Positions 1-9,917 of a stretch of DNA of 64,000 nucleotides are shown here, one piece after another (the stretch's first letter is position 1; the number at the start of each line of letters is the position of its first letter). Origin of the DNA: DATBGO01 sp963785765 (GTDB lineage Bacteria; Actinomycetota; Actinomycetes; Streptosporangiales; Streptosporangiaceae); NCBI GenBank assembly GCA_963785765.1, contig CAWAWM010000001.1, forward strand, positions 186,001 through 250,000, in the 5' to 3' direction. The notes below the pieces were generated by a model. That model was given only the letters and a program-made list of their open reading frames with translations. It was not told the origin of the DNA and did no database searches. Both the position numbers and the translations under genes were made by a program.

Positions 1-17
1 TTCGCCGCGGGGGTAGG

Positions 18-308
18 TCAGCGCGCAGCGAGGACGTCGGCGATCTTCGCCGCCGCAGCGGGCGGATCCTCGGCATCGCACAGGACCTCGCCCCAGGACC
101 ACCGGTAGAACCAGCACAGGCGCCCGTCGGGGCCGGTGCCTGGCGTGCAGTCGATGCTCTCCGCGAGCATCGATGCGCCGGGGATGAAGACATGCAACGT
201 CGCCGGATAGGTCGTCTTGACGGTTGCGTGGAATCCCTGGTTGTCGAGCGCCGTCGCGAGACGGTGCAAATGGTAGCTTCTCGCGTGGTCGCGGGTGCCG
301 TCGTGCAT
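18..308 (-). CDS. small conserved-looking hypothetical protein
   Basis: Codes for about 96 residues, compact and mixed in composition, with several Trp and Cys residues in the C-terminal half (a run around CWFYRWSWGE) and an Ala-rich tail. I do not recognise a family. I chose ATG at 308 because AGGGCAGGTGAT precedes it; a GTG at 335 would add nine residues. No signal peptide or membrane segment is visible. It could be a small cytosolic partner protein like those found beside actinobacterial HTH regulators, but its upstream neighbour is cut off by the window edge on the other side, so no function is assigned. Confidence 0.55.
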   Translation of the reverse strand: MHDGTRDHARSYHLHRLATALDNQGFHATVKTTYPATLHVFIPGASMLAESIDCTPGTGPDGRLCWFYRWSWGEVLCDAEDPPAAAAKIADVLAAR

Positions 309-401
309 ATCACCTGCCCTTGCAAGCTCCGGCACATTCTCCGCGCTTGCGGGGCCCCCTTGTCAAATCGCGGCGGCCGGAGGTGATGAGCGGGGCCGGT
401 C

Positions 402-2509
402 CTAATAGCGGGGCCGGCGACCGTATCCGTCGGGTGCGTAGGGATCCTGGGTATGCGAGGCCGGCGGCGCCGCGCCTGGGTAGTCGGCGGGTGGCAGGTA
501 CCCGTCCTGGCTCGGCCGGGCAGCCGGGTACTCGCCGGGCAGATAGTCCGCCGGATAGTAGGGCCCGTCTCCGCCACGCCGACCGGTCCCCGGCGCATCG
601 AAACGGCCCGTACCAGGCATCGTTCTCTCGTCGCCGTTCCTGGTGAGCGGGCTGTCGGCCGACTGCGGGTACCACTCACGGCCGCGCGCATCCCGGTCGT
701 CGGCCAGCGGATATACATCGCTGCGGTGACGACTGAGCTCCTGGGCGGCCGGGTACGGCGCGCTGCGGTGGCCGTTGACGTCGTCCGCCGGCGGGTACGC
801 GGCGCTGCGGTGGCCGTTCAGATCCTCGGCCGGCGGGTACGCGGCGCTGCGGTGGCCGTTGACGTCGTCCGCCGGCGGGTACGCGGCGCTGCGGTGGCCG
901 TTCAGATCCTCGGCCGGCGGGTACGCGGCGCTGCGGTGGCCGTTCAGATCCTCGGCCGGCGGGTACGCGGCGCTGCGGTGGCTGTTGGCACTGCGCTGGC
1001 TGTTGAGGTCGCCGGCCGCCGGATATGGGGCGGTGCGCTGGCCGTTGTGGTCGCCGGTCGCCGGATATGGGGCGCTGCGGTGGCCGTTCAGGTCCGCGGC
1101 TGATCGCGATGAGAAGGCGTCGCCGACCGGATTGCCGACATAGCTCCCGTATGGATTGCCGGACGGCGATGGAGCCGCCCCGCCGTCGATGACGGGCCGC
1201 CAGCGGCTGGAACAGCGCCCGACGGAGGCCGGGAATGCGCGCCTGATCCGGCTGGGTAGCTGTCTGGATAGGCGGGCCGCGGCTCCCGTTCCAGTGCGGC
1301 CGCCGACGGCGGGCCGTATGGCGCAGCCGGGCTCTGATAGCTGGCGAACTGCTGGGTCGGTGCGTTCTGGGCGGCCTCGCGAGAGGCGGCCGACCCGCTG
1401 GCCCGGCTGCTCCGGAAGGACCTGCTGTCATCAGCACGAACGCGGGGGAAGGACGGGCTGGTCAGCGGGTCGTCAGCGAGGCTGTCGGCAATGCGGCGCC
1501 GGCCGTGCCGAGCGTCGCCGCCCTGGTCGATGGTCGGGTCGTCCGGGTAATAACCGGCGGCTGCGGCCGGGCGCGGCTGCGCAGGGGCTGGCGGCGGGAG
1601 GGGAACGGGCGCTGCGGCCAGTTCCGGGCGCCTGCGGACGGGCAGCGCAGGGTCGCCGAGGCTGCCAGGAGCGACGCCGCCGGCCGCCCCGTGGCCGCTG
1701 GTCGGCCCATGGCCGGTGACTGCGCTGCGGTCCGCGCCAGCCTGCGCATCGTGCTCCAGGCCAGCCTGGCCAGGCCGGGGCGTGGCCGGGGGTTGCGCGG
1801 TCGTGGTCAGCGGCTTGTCTGAAGCTAGCTCCGCCCAGTAATCGACATCGGAGAGCTTGTCCCACTCAGTGCTCGGCCAGTCGGCGCTGTCGTCTGAGCG
1901 CTTGCTGCGGCCTGGCCGGGTACGCGGCTCAGCGGGTGCCTCCGCCGCACGCAGGCGGGGGCTGGCATCGCTGTCGCGGCGATCGGTCCCGCGGTCGCCA
2001 GGCACGCTGGCGCGCTGCCGGTCACGAACGCTCTCGTGCCCGCGACTGCCCGCACCATGGTGACCGGACCGCGAGCCATGGCCCGCAGCTTCGCGGCTGC
2101 TCATCTGGCCGTCCCGGCTGCGGTCCCTGCTGCCGTCGCTGCCGCGGCTGGCTGAATCGGGACCTGGCCGTAGCCCGTAGGGCGGCTCACCGTAACCGCT
2201 CGCGCGGCTGGCGGGCGCATCGACACTGCGCTGGCCGGAGCCGTGCCGGTCGGCGCGGCGGCTGGCGGCCCGCCGAGGCTGGTCATCCGGCCGCGGGCCG
2301 AGCCGGTCATCGCGGGCGGGATGCCTGACCGCCCGATCCCGGCGGTCCTCATCACGCCAGTCCCGCCGGTCCCGGCCGCTCATGCCACGGCCACCGGACC
2401 GTTGCGCGGCGTCCTCTGGATGCCCCGCCCGCATGTTCCGGGCGGCCAAAATAACGATAATGAGGACAACCACGACAACTACTGCCAAGCCAATCACAAG
2501 CTTAGTCAT
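402..2509 (-). CDS. membrane-anchored low-complexity protein with C-terminal 14-aa repeats (apparent frameshift)
   Basis: The N-terminus MTKLVIGLAVVVVVVLIIVI is a single membrane anchor, followed by a long Arg/Ser/Asp/Gly-rich disordered region. It contains one ordered-looking island, WDKLSDVDYWAELASDKPL, which I have the impression recurs in actinobacterial hypothetical proteins. The first frame stops at 1088. A second frame continues through about 1215-402 with tandem NGHRSAAYPPAEDL units and a Tyr/Pro-rich tail ending GRRPRY. The combined length leaves remainder 2 on division by 3, so one base appears missing around 1190-1230. It is either an assembly indel or a broken gene. Function unknown; an envelope scaffold role would be guesswork. 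Confidence 0.6.
731..1090 (-). repeat. 42-bp tandem repeat coding NGHRSAAYPPAEDL units
   Basis: About five near-identical 42-bp copies lie between roughly 772 and 981, alternating GACGTCGTCC and CAGATCCTCGG spacers. Degenerate copies flank them on both sides. Read on the minus strand in the frame that ends at 402, each copy is 14 residues, so changes in copy number keep the frame. In the other frames the same DNA gives Arg/Pro-rich peptides, which I regard as shadows. Confidence 0.85.
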
Positions 2510-2729
2510 CGCACCATCCAAAACGGCATGGCCTCACAGTGCGGTGCCGGCGAGGCACACGCGGCCATCGACGCGGGCCTTACCCAGTAGCGCAGGCACC
2601 CTGATATTTCCGAAGGCTGATCGCCTGAACAGTGATTCTGGCGGACCGCTATCGCCCGTGTCACGCGATTCGAGAAGTTTACCCGGCTGTGTCGCAGGCG
2701 GCGACCGTGATTCGGCCCGCTGCCTGCGA

Positions 2730-3293
2730 CTACTCGTGGTGCGCCGTTGCCGTCAGTCGACCGCGGGCAATCGCATGACTGGCGATTGCGGTCCAGGCTA
2801 CCTTCAGCGCCGCATCGCTGCCCAGCCGCAAAAAGGAGTTGAGGGCGTAGACCGTAAATCGGTACTGGTGGCTCCGCCCAGCCGGGCACGGGGGCTGGTA
2901 CTTCGCCGTGCCCGCGCTGTTTTGGGCCTGGACCGCTCCGGGCGGAATTATTCCAGGCTGGATGTCGGTGCCCGGGCTGATATTGAAGACGATCCAGTAA
3001 ACGTACGGCGTGATGGGGGCGCTGGAGTCGTCCACGACCAAGGCAAACGACCTGGTGCCTGCCGGCGCCCCGGACCAGAAGACCGGCGGGCTCTCGCCCA
3101 CGCCGTGGCAAGTGAACTGGCTGGGCATCACGCCCTCGGTGAACAGCGGGCTGGTGACGGTGAGCACTTGCGGGGCATCACGCAGTGCCTTCGAGCTGCC
3201 GAACAGCCCGCAGCCGCTCAGTAGCAGCGTGCCGGATACGACGATGGCAGCCCGCCGGGAGGCCGGCCGTACCCGGCATTCACTCCGGCCCAA
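2730..3293 (-). CDS. YbhB/YbcL-family (PEBP-like) lipoprotein
   Basis: 187 residues. The N-terminus has a basic stretch, a hydrophobic core and a lipobox-like LLLSGC, so export and lipid attachment at Cys28 are likely. The remainder matches the phosphatidylethanolamine-binding YbhB/YbcL fold: LTVTSPLFTEGVMPSQFTCHG near the start, then a VDDSSAP segment and YWIVFNIS in the middle, and RFTVYAL before the C-terminal helix. Bacterial members have no firmly known substrate. The likely start is TTG at 3293, with GGGGATGAGG just upstream. It stands alone between the repeat protein and sepH. Confidence 0.85.
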   Translation of the reverse strand: MGRSECRVRPASRRAAIVVSGTLLLSGCGLFGSSKALRDAPQVLTVTSPLFTEGVMPSQFTCHGVGESPPVFWSGAPAGTRSFALVVDDSSAPITPYVYWIVFNISPGTDIQPGIIPPGAVQAQNSAGTAKYQPPCPAGRSHQYRFTVYALNSFLRLGSDAALKVAWTAIASHAIARGRLTATAHHE

Positions 3294-3347
3294 GCCTCAT
3301 CCCCTTGCCCGTCGCCGCAACTGTCCCGATGCGCGATCCTACGCGGG

Positions 3348-4301
3348 TCAGTCAGGCTGCCTGGAGTTGCCGAGCATGATCTCGTCCCAGGACGGCACTG
3401 ACGCCCGCCGCGAGCGGCCACTGGCCGCCTTCTTCACGGGGCGCTCGGGAGCCTGGCTGGGGGGACTCGCCGACTCGGACGCAGCGTCCGGCCTGGCTAC
3501 CGCGCGTTCCGGTGCACCGCGGCCCGGGGCCTGATCCTGCGCTGCCCCGGTCGCCGGCCCGGTCGCCGACTCGGCCGACGACGCCTTGGCCCGACCCGAC
3601 GGGTGCTCAGGCTCGGGGCGCGGCTCCTGGTGATTGACACTGGCTGAGCCGATCCGGCGGGCGATGGGCGTCACGGTAGCCGTCGCGGCGGCGGCGCGCG
3701 GCGTCAGCCTGAGCGACGCTAGCTCGGCTTCCGACAGGCAGAGCCGGGCAGCCTGATCATCGTCCGGGGTCACGTGCCTGCGCTGCGGATCGAAAACCCA
3801 CTCGGCGAGCTGCGGTCGGCCGCCGGTGGTGAACATCAGCTGCACCTGCCAGTTACCGTCGGCGCGCTTTCTTGAGTCCCAGCGCGCGTCATCCGGGCTC
3901 GCGCCCGCCTGGGTGAGCCGTTCGGCCACGATCTCGCCGAGCCGCGGACCTGGTCCGGAGTCGCCCGCGCTGCGGACGGTAGCGCGCTGCGCCTCCTGAG
4001 CACGGTACTCGCGCTCGGCCAGCACCGGGCCTTCGAAGCGGCGCACGCGCTCAATCGGGATCCCGGCCAGGTCTGCGATCTCATCCGCCGTCTCTCCGGC
4101 GCGGATCCGGTCTTGGATCTCCTTGGGTCGCAAGGGATTCTCCACTTCGATCTCGTACTGGGCGAGCCGGGAGAACTGGCCGCGGGCAACTGTCCGCAAC
4201 CGGTCGTCTATGGGCAACAAGAAACGGCCGCCCCGCCCTGGTACCGCGAGAATGGCGTAGCTCCCGTCCTCGCTGACTGCGACGAGGCGCAGCTCCTGCA
4301 T
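3348..4301 (-). CDS. sepH: septation protein SepH
   Basis: 317 residues. The first about 165 residues match the SepH (DUF3071) domain: MQELRLVAVSEDGSYAIL, then a DNA-binding-like helix-turn-helix around residues 65-95 (AGETADEIADLAGIPIERV). A charged low-complexity linker follows, and a conserved C-terminal tail RASVPSWDEIMLG. In actinobacteria SepH binds FtsZ and promotes division-septum assembly; that role is family knowledge. The start is ATG with GGGACG about nine bases upstream. Length is close to the usual 310-350 residues. Confidence 0.93.
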   Translation of the reverse strand: MQELRLVAVSEDGSYAILAVPGRGGRFLLPIDDRLRTVARGQFSRLAQYEIEVENPLRPKEIQDRIRAGETADEIADLAGIPIERVRRFEGPVLAEREYRAQEAQRATVRSAGDSGPGPRLGEIVAERLTQAGASPDDARWDSRKRADGNWQVQLMFTTGGRPQLAEWVFDPQRRHVTPDDDQAARLCLSEAELASLRLTPRAAAATATVTPIARRIGSASVNHQEPRPEPEHPSGRAKASSAESATGPATGAAQDQAPGRGAPERAVARPDAASESASPPSQAPERPVKKAASGRSRRASVPSWDEIMLGNSRQPD

Positions 4302-4848
4302 CGGCGTCCCTTCCGCGCTGCCCGGGCCGCGCAGGGGGCGGAACTCGGACCTCCCCCGTGACGAGTCTGGCGGTTGCGACCCGTCCTGGCCAGCACCTCG
4401 CCCGGCATGTCCCGCATCACCTGGGGCTCGCCAAGATATGGCATCCTGCGGCCGCCAGCGTCCAGCACTGATCCGCAGAGTATTACCCGGGCGTGGCGCG
4501 GCGCCGGGAACGCGGATAATCGTCCGCCGGATTGATCACCCACACCGGGGGAGACCAGGACCGGCGCACGCATTGTTGCTGCTGACGCCGCGCGGCCGCG
4601 GCACGGTGACCAGCTGGCAGCAGGTCACCGCGCGGATTACCAGGCCGCGACCGCGGCGCTGGTCCGGGTCAGTTCCGCGGCCTTTCGATGCGGCACGGCC
4701 CGCATTGGTCGAGCTGACCGTCGCGGTCGACGCCCTGGGCGATCGCCCGCTGGGCTGATCTGGCTGGTCGGCACCAGGCTGGCCGATACGCTGGGCTGCA
4801 CGGGAGCCTGCGGCGCGACGATGAAGGAATCACGGAGTCTGTATCGCC
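4302..4848. other. intergenic region upstream of sepH and the MMPL transporter
   Basis: This 547-bp gap lies between divergent genes and must carry both promoters. Short open frames exist on both strands (for example 4438-4758 plus and 4208-4573 minus), but their translations are Arg/Pro-rich and look like GC-driven frames. I see no RNA gene or clear repeat. Confidence 0.5.
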
Positions 4849-7380
4849 ATGCACATTGACGCGATCTTCGGCGCCATCGGGCGCTATGCCGTCCGGTTCC
4901 GCTGGCTAGTGGTGCTGCTCTGGATTGTCGCCGCCTTCGCGGCCATCACGCAGCTGCCGTCGCTGTCGAGCGTCACTCAGAGCAACAACTCCAAATTCCT
5001 GCCGGCCAGCGCGCCGAGCGAGCACGCGGCGGAGCTGGCCGCGCCGTTCGGCACGGCCAACCTGCTGCCGATCCCGGTGCTGGCCGCCCGCCCCGGCGCA
5101 CCGCTGACACCAGCGGATATCGCGGCGATGACCGCGCTGCAGGGCAAGCTGCGGTCGGTGACCGGAGTCGAGAATGTCCTGTACCTCGGGATCTCACCGG
5201 ACGGTCACGCGGAGCAGCTCGTGGTGCTCGCGATGCAAGCCGGCGGCAACCCGAACGCGACAACCGACCTGGTGAACGCGCTGCGAGCCAAGATCGCGCA
5301 GGCCGGGCTGCCGGCCGGGCTGCAGGTGCACCTGGCGGGGGATCTCGCCATCCAGGTTGATCAGCAGAAGGCATCCGGCAACACCGGCAACAAGGTGCAG
5401 GACTACGCCGCGATCCTGATCATTGTCCTGCTGGTGCTGATCTTCCGCTCGCTGACGCTGGCGCTGGTCACGCTCGCGCCGGCCTTCGTCTCGGGACTTA
5501 TCGCCGGGCCGCTGGTGGCCGAGGCGGCCAAACACGGACTTCAGGTCTCCCCACTGGCCCAGTACCTGATGATCGTCCTCGTGCTCGGGGCCGGCACCGA
5601 CTACGGGCTGTTCCTGGTGTTCCGGGTGCGCGAGGAGCTCCGCGCCGGGCAGCATGGCCAGCAGGGCGCCAACTACCCGGGCTCGGCCGGCACCGGCGGC
5701 AGCGTGCTCAGCGACCTGATCCACCCCAGGCCGGAGGCCAGGGACGCGATCATCAGGTCGGTCACCAGGGTGGGCGAGTCGATCACCTTCTCCGCCGCCA
5801 CCGTTATCGCGGCGGTCCTCACGCTGCTGCTGGCCAGCTTCCCGTTCTACTCCAACCTCGGAGTGCCGTTCGCGATCGCCATCGGCGTCATCCTGATCGC
5901 CGGGCTGACCCTGCTGCCCGCGCTGCTTTCCATCCGGCTGTCGCTGCTCGCGGTGAAGCGCACCGCTTTCCGGGCCATCTTCGGCCGGCCCAAGCTGCTG
6001 CCGTGGAATATCCAGGGCGCTGGCCGGCCCGGGGCGTGGGGCCGGATCGCCGGGCGGATCGTGGCGCACCCCGTGCCCACCCTGCTGACCGGAGTTGTGG
6101 TGTTCGGCGGGCTCGCGATCGCGGTCGTCGGCTACACGGCGGGCGGATTCGGCGGGAACACGGCACCCCCGGCCGGCAGCGACTCGGCAGCCGGACAGGC
6201 CCTGCTGACCAGGTATTTCCCGCAGTCGGCGGCGAACCCGACCAGCTTGATCTTCCGGTTTACCACCCCCGTCTGGCAGGACCCGGCGCCGCTGGTGGCC
6301 GCGGTACCCAAGCTGCGCGCCACCGGATACTTCACGCAGGTGACCGGGCCGCTGAACCCCGGCGGAGTGGTGCTGACGCCCGCTCAGTTCAGCGCGTTGC
6401 ACGCCCAGCTCGGGCCCGCCAAGGCGCTGCCCGCCCTGCCACCGGCCGGCAGCAGCGTGCCGAAACCGCTGTATGCGGCCTACCGATCGAGCTCGAACTA
6501 TGTCAGCCCAGACGGCCGCACCGTACAGTTCTCCACCGGCCTGAAGGCCGGCGACCCGGGTAGCACCCCCGCGCTGGACGCGGTCCCTGCCATCCGCCGC
6601 GCGACCACGGCGGTGGCTAAGTCGATCGGCGCGGCGGACTCTGCGGTCGGCGGCCAAGCACCCGCCCTGTATGACATCAGTGCCATCTCCAACAGCGACC
6701 TGATCAGGGTCATCCCCATCGCGATCCTGGCGATCGGGCTGCTGCTGGCCCTGGTGCTGCGCAGCCTGGTCGCGCCGTTGTACCTGATCGCGTCGGTCGC
6801 GGTGTCCTATCTCGCGGCGCTCGGGCTGTCGGTCCTGCTGTTCATCGACATCGGCGGAAGTGGCGGACTCGTCTTCTTCATGCCGTTCCTCATGTTCATC
6901 TTCCTGCTGGCGCTCGGCGAGGATTACAACATCCTGGTGATGACCCGGATCAGGGAAGAGGCGCACCGGCTGCCGCTACGGCAGGCGGTGGCCCGGGCGC
7001 TGAGCGTAACCGGAACCACGGTGACCTCGGCCGGGCTGGTGCTCGCCGGCACCTTTGTCGTCTTCGGAATCGTCGCGGGCAGCGGCTCGGGCGGCAGCCA
7101 GTTCCGCGACATTGCCATTGGCCTGGCGCTGGGCATCTTGATGGACACCTTCCTGGTCCGGACCTTGCTGGTGCCCTCCACTGTGGTCCTGCTCGGCAGG
7201 TGGAACTGGTGGCCGTCGCGGATGAGCCGGGTCGACGCGGAACATCCCTGGGGGAACGGGCCGGATCAGGGGGCGATCAGCCCGGAGCCTGAGCCTGCGC
7301 CGCCCGGACCGGATCCCGTGGTGCCCCAGCCTGGGTCGTCAGCGCCCGCCCCGGCTTCGCAGCCCGACCCCCGCCGCTGA
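4849..7380 (+). CDS. MMPL-family RND transporter
   Basis: 843 residues. A first membrane helix at about 16-36 is followed by an extracytoplasmic loop. A cluster of helices spans about 185-375, a second large loop about 425-605, and a second helix cluster about 615-785 ends in a proline-rich cytoplasmic tail. GADYGLF-like GTDYGLFLVFR and GEDYNILVMTRI sit in equivalent helices and are the paired motifs of MmpL/HpnN-type exporters. The family usually moves lipids or hydrophobic compounds across the membrane; the substrate here cannot be read. A glycosyltransferase starts 14 bp downstream, suggesting joint work on an envelope glycolipid (inference). Confidence 0.9.
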   Translation: MHIDAIFGAIGRYAVRFRWLVVLLWIVAAFAAITQLPSLSSVTQSNNSKFLPASAPSEHAAELAAPFGTANLLPIPVLAARPGAPLTPADIAAMTALQGKLRSVTGVENVLYLGISPDGHAEQLVVLAMQAGGNPNATTDLVNALRAKIAQAGLPAGLQVHLAGDLAIQVDQQKASGNTGNKVQDYAAILIIVLLVLIFRSLTLALVTLAPAFVSGLIAGPLVAEAAKHGLQVSPLAQYLMIVLVLGAGTDYGLFLVFRVREELRAGQHGQQGANYPGSAGTGGSVLSDLIHPRPEARDAIIRSVTRVGESITFSAATVIAAVLTLLLASFPFYSNLGVPFAIAIGVILIAGLTLLPALLSIRLSLLAVKRTAFRAIFGRPKLLPWNIQGAGRPGAWGRIAGRIVAHPVPTLLTGVVVFGGLAIAVVGYTAGGFGGNTAPPAGSDSAAGQALLTRYFPQSAANPTSLIFRFTTPVWQDPAPLVAAVPKLRATGYFTQVTGPLNPGGVVLTPAQFSALHAQLGPAKALPALPPAGSSVPKPLYAAYRSSSNYVSPDGRTVQFSTGLKAGDPGSTPALDAVPAIRRATTAVAKSIGAADSAVGGQAPALYDISAISNSDLIRVIPIAILAIGLLLALVLRSLVAPLYLIASVAVSYLAALGLSVLLFIDIGGSGGLVFFMPFLMFIFLLALGEDYNILVMTRIREEAHRLPLRQAVARALSVTGTTVTSAGLVLAGTFVVFGIVAGSGSGGSQFRDIAIGLALGILMDTFLVRTLLVPSTVVLLGRWNWWPSRMSRVDAEHPWGNGPDQGAISPEPEPAPPGPDPVVPQPGSSAPAPASQPDPRR

Positions 7381-7394
7381 CCGGGCGGGACCGC

Positions 7395-8456
7395 GTGCCA
7401 GGCTCACCGCTGGTCAGCGTCATTATCCCGGTCTACCAGGTCCGGGACTACCTGGAGGAATGCCTGGACTCGATCCTCGGTCAGCCGGCGACCGATCTCG
7501 AGGTGATCGCCGTCGACGGCGGCTCCGCTGACGGCTCCGCCGAACTGCTTGATGTCCGCGCCGGTCAGGACGGCCGCCTGCGGGTGCTGCATCTCGATCG
7601 GGTCGGGCCAGGCCCGGCCAGGAATGCGGGCCTGAGCCAGGCGACGGGCCAGTACGTGTGGTTCGCCGACGGGGACGATGCCCTGGCGCCCGGCAGCCTG
7701 GCGGCGGTCGCCGACCGCCTGCGCCGCGAAGCCCCGGACGTGCTGCTGATCGACTACGAATACCTGTTTCCTGACGGCAGCACGGGCGCAAGTCCGGGCG
7801 CGAGCTTGCTGCGCGAGGTGCCTGCGGACGGCCTGACCCTGGCGCAGCGGCCGGACCTGTTCACCCTGGCCATGACGGTGTGGAGCAAGGTCATGCGCCG
7901 CGAGTTCCTGCTCGCCCTGCGGCAGCCGTTTCCGGACGGGATCCATGAGGATGTTCCGGTGTCCTGTGCCGCGCTGCTCGGCGCGGCCAAGATCAGCGTC
8001 GAAAGCCGCGTCTGCTATCGGTACCGCCAGGCCCGCCGCGGCTCGTTCATGATCAGGAGCACCGAGGCCCATTTCGACATCTTCCGCTCCTACCGGGAGG
8101 TGTTCGATCTGGTGGCCAAGCGGCTGGCCGATGGCGACATGACGATCACCGGCCCGGTCCGCACGGCGCTATTCGAGCGGGCCATCTGGCACTACACGAC
8201 CGTCCTGGGCACGGGCGGCTGGGGGATTGGCCGGCTGGGGGGCAGCGGCCTGGTACCGCGCCGGCTGTACCGCCGGTTCTTCACGATGATGCACGAGGAC
8301 TTCCTGAAGTACCGTCCGGACGGCTACCGCCCGCCGGGCGGGGCTCGCGGCGCGAAGTTCCGCCTGATCGAGCGCAACGCGTACTGGACCTATGTCGCCC
8401 TGGAACCGGTCAATCGGCTGCGGGTCCGGCTACCCCGGGCGCTGCGCCCGGGGTAG
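7395..8456 (+). CDS. family 2 glycosyltransferase
   Basis: 353 residues. The N-terminal GT-A fold is clear: VSVIIPVYQVRDYLEECLDS, a donor-site segment VIAVDGGSADGS, GPGPARNAGL, and the metal-binding WFADGDDAL near residue 95. EDVPVSCAALL later fits the acceptor-side acidic motif. The C-terminal third has aromatic, basic stretches and resembles teichoic-acid or capsule polymer transferases. The start is GTG, 14 bp after the MMPL transporter, so co-transcription is likely. Donor and acceptor are unknown. Confidence 0.88.
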   Translation: MPGSPLVSVIIPVYQVRDYLEECLDSILGQPATDLEVIAVDGGSADGSAELLDVRAGQDGRLRVLHLDRVGPGPARNAGLSQATGQYVWFADGDDALAPGSLAAVADRLRREAPDVLLIDYEYLFPDGSTGASPGASLLREVPADGLTLAQRPDLFTLAMTVWSKVMRREFLLALRQPFPDGIHEDVPVSCAALLGAAKISVESRVCYRYRQARRGSFMIRSTEAHFDIFRSYREVFDLVAKRLADGDMTITGPVRTALFERAIWHYTTVLGTGGWGIGRLGGSGLVPRRLYRRFFTMMHEDFLKYRPDGYRPPGGARGAKFRLIERNAYWTYVALEPVNRLRVRLPRALRPG

Positions 8457-8489
8457 CCAGCCGCGGCGCCGACAGGCGTCGCGGCTGGC
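8431..8489. terminator. tandem hairpins between convergent GT2 gene and aceA
   Basis: Two perfect stems occur in a row. TACCCCGGGCG (8431-8441) pairs with CGCCCGGGGTA (8445-8455) around a 3-nt loop and covers the glycosyltransferase stop codon. GCCAGCCGCG (8456-8465) pairs with CGCGGCTGGC (8480-8489). There is no T-run, as is common in actinobacteria. Both genes point towards this site. Confidence 0.6.
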
Positions 8490-8540
8490 GCGGTGGTCAG
8501 GGAACCGGTCCCGCCGGGTTAGCCGGCGGCAGCTGCGGAC

Positions 8541-9917
8541 TCAGTGGGCCGACGTGAACTGCTCGCTCTCGGTGGAGCCGGTCAGTGCGGTGGTCGAGGA
8601 GTCCGGGCTGATCGCCGAGGTCACCAGGTCGAAGTAGCCGGTGCCGACCTCGCGCTGGTGCCTGGTGGCCGTGTAGCCGTCCGCCTCGGCGGCGAACTCG
8701 GCATCCTGCAGCCTGACATAGGCCGGCATGCCCTCGGCCGCATAGCCACGAGCCAGCTCGAACATCGACTGGTTGAGCGCGTGGAATCCGGCCAGGGTGA
8801 TGAACTGGAACTTGTATCCCATCTCGCCGAGCTCGCGCTGGAACTTCTCGATCGTCCCCTCGTCGAGGTGGGCACGCCAGTTGAAGGACGGCGAGCAGTT
8901 GTAGGCCAGCATCTGGTCCGGGTAGACGTCCTTGATCGCCTCGGCGAACTCCCTGGCCACCTGCAGATCAGGCTTGGAAGTCTCCATCCAGAGCAGATCC
9001 GCGTGCGGCGCGTAGGCCAGGCCGCGGGCGATGCAGGGCTCGATGCCGTTACGGACCTTGTAGAAACCCTCGCCGGTCCGCTCGCCGGTCACGAACTGCT
9101 GATCCCGCTCATCGACGTCGCTGGTGATCAGGGTGGCCGCCTGGGCGTCGGTGCGGGCCACGACGAGCGTGGACACCCCGCAGACGTCGGCGGCCAGCCG
9201 GGCCGCGTTCAGCGTCCTGATGTGCTGGCCGGTCGGGATGAGGACCTTGCCGCCGAGGTGGCCGCATTTCTTCTCGGACGCGAGCTGGTCCTCCCAGTGC
9301 ACGCCCGAAGCGCCGGCCGCGATCATGGCCTTCATCAGCTCGAAGGCGTTCAGCACGCCGCCGAAGCCAGCCTCGGCGTCGGCGACGATCGGCGCCAGCC
9401 AGTACGGCTGCTTGGCGCCCGCCTTGCCCGCCGACTCCGACCAGCTGATCTGGTCCGCGCGCAGCAGGGCGTTGTTGATCCGCCGGACCACCTGCGGCAC
9501 CGAGTTGGCCGGGTAGAGGCTCTGATCGGGATAGGTCTGGCCGGCCAGGTTGGCGTCGGCGGCGACCTGCCAGCCGGACAGGTAGATGGCCCGCAGGCCG
9601 GCCTTCACCTGCTGCACCGCCTGGTTGCCGGTGAGCGCGCCGAGCGTGTTGACGTAGCCGTCTTCGTTCAGCATGGACCAGAGCCGCTCGGCGCCGATCC
9701 GCGCCAGCGTGTGCTCCTCCTGTACCGAGCCGCGCAGCCGGATCACGTCGGCTGCCGAGTATGTCCGTTCGATCCCTGCCCAGCGCGAATCGCTGGCCCA
9801 CTGTCGCTGCAGTTGCGCTGCCTGCTCGTCGAGCTTGCTCGTGCCGTGGTGGCCATTGGCCCTGGCGGCGGTTGACGGCTGGCTGGCTGACGCGACGTCA
9901 GGGCGACGATCGTTCAC
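8541..9917 (-). CDS. aceA: isocitrate lyase
   Basis: 458 residues, close to the usual 430-ish with a longer N-terminus. The signature KKCGHLGGK lies at residues 216-224, with catalytic Cys218; VHWEDQ, and the YNCSPSFNW substrate motif later, are intact. It splits isocitrate to glyoxylate and succinate in the glyoxylate shunt, allowing growth on acetate and fatty acids. A RamB/ScfR-type regulator is transcribed away from it across a 101-bp shared promoter region. Acyl-CoA dehydrogenase and enoyl-CoA hydratase genes lie just beyond. Confidence 0.97.
   Translation of the reverse strand: MNDRRPDVASASQPSTAARANGHHGTSKLDEQAAQLQRQWASDSRWAGIERTYSAADVIRLRGSVQEEHTLARIGAERLWSMLNEDGYVNTLGALTGNQAVQQVKAGLRAIYLSGWQVAADANLAGQTYPDQSLYPANSVPQVVRRINNALLRADQISWSESAGKAGAKQPYWLAPIVADAEAGFGGVLNAFELMKAMIAAGASGVHWEDQLASEKKCGHLGGKVLIPTGQHIRTLNAARLAADVCGVSTLVVARTDAQAATLITSDVDERDQQFVTGERTGEGFYKVRNGIEPCIARGLAYAPHADLLWMETSKPDLQVAREFAEAIKDVYPDQMLAYNCSPSFNWRAHLDEGTIEKFQRELGEMGYKFQFITLAGFHALNQSMFELARGYAAEGMPAYVRLQDAEFAAEADGYTATRHQREVGTGYFDLVTSAISPDSSTTALTGSTESEQFTSAH

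Noticed and set aside
1088..1437. Arg/Pro-rich open frame (PQRRVPAGRGSERP repeats) across the repeat array
   Set aside because: It is another frame of the same 42-bp repeat; the NGHRSAAYPPAEDL frame joins to a coherent tail and has better composition.
4438..4758. 106-residue plus-strand frame in the gap before the MMPL gene
   Set aside because: Arg-rich with no motif and no ribosome site; likely chance frame.
5194..6966. 590-residue minus-strand open frame inside the MMPL gene
   Set aside because: Asp/Gln/Arg-rich shadow of transmembrane codons, no fold and no start signal.
8544..9875. 443-residue plus-strand open frame opposite aceA
   Set aside because: Shadow of the isocitrate lyase; composition is non-protein-like.
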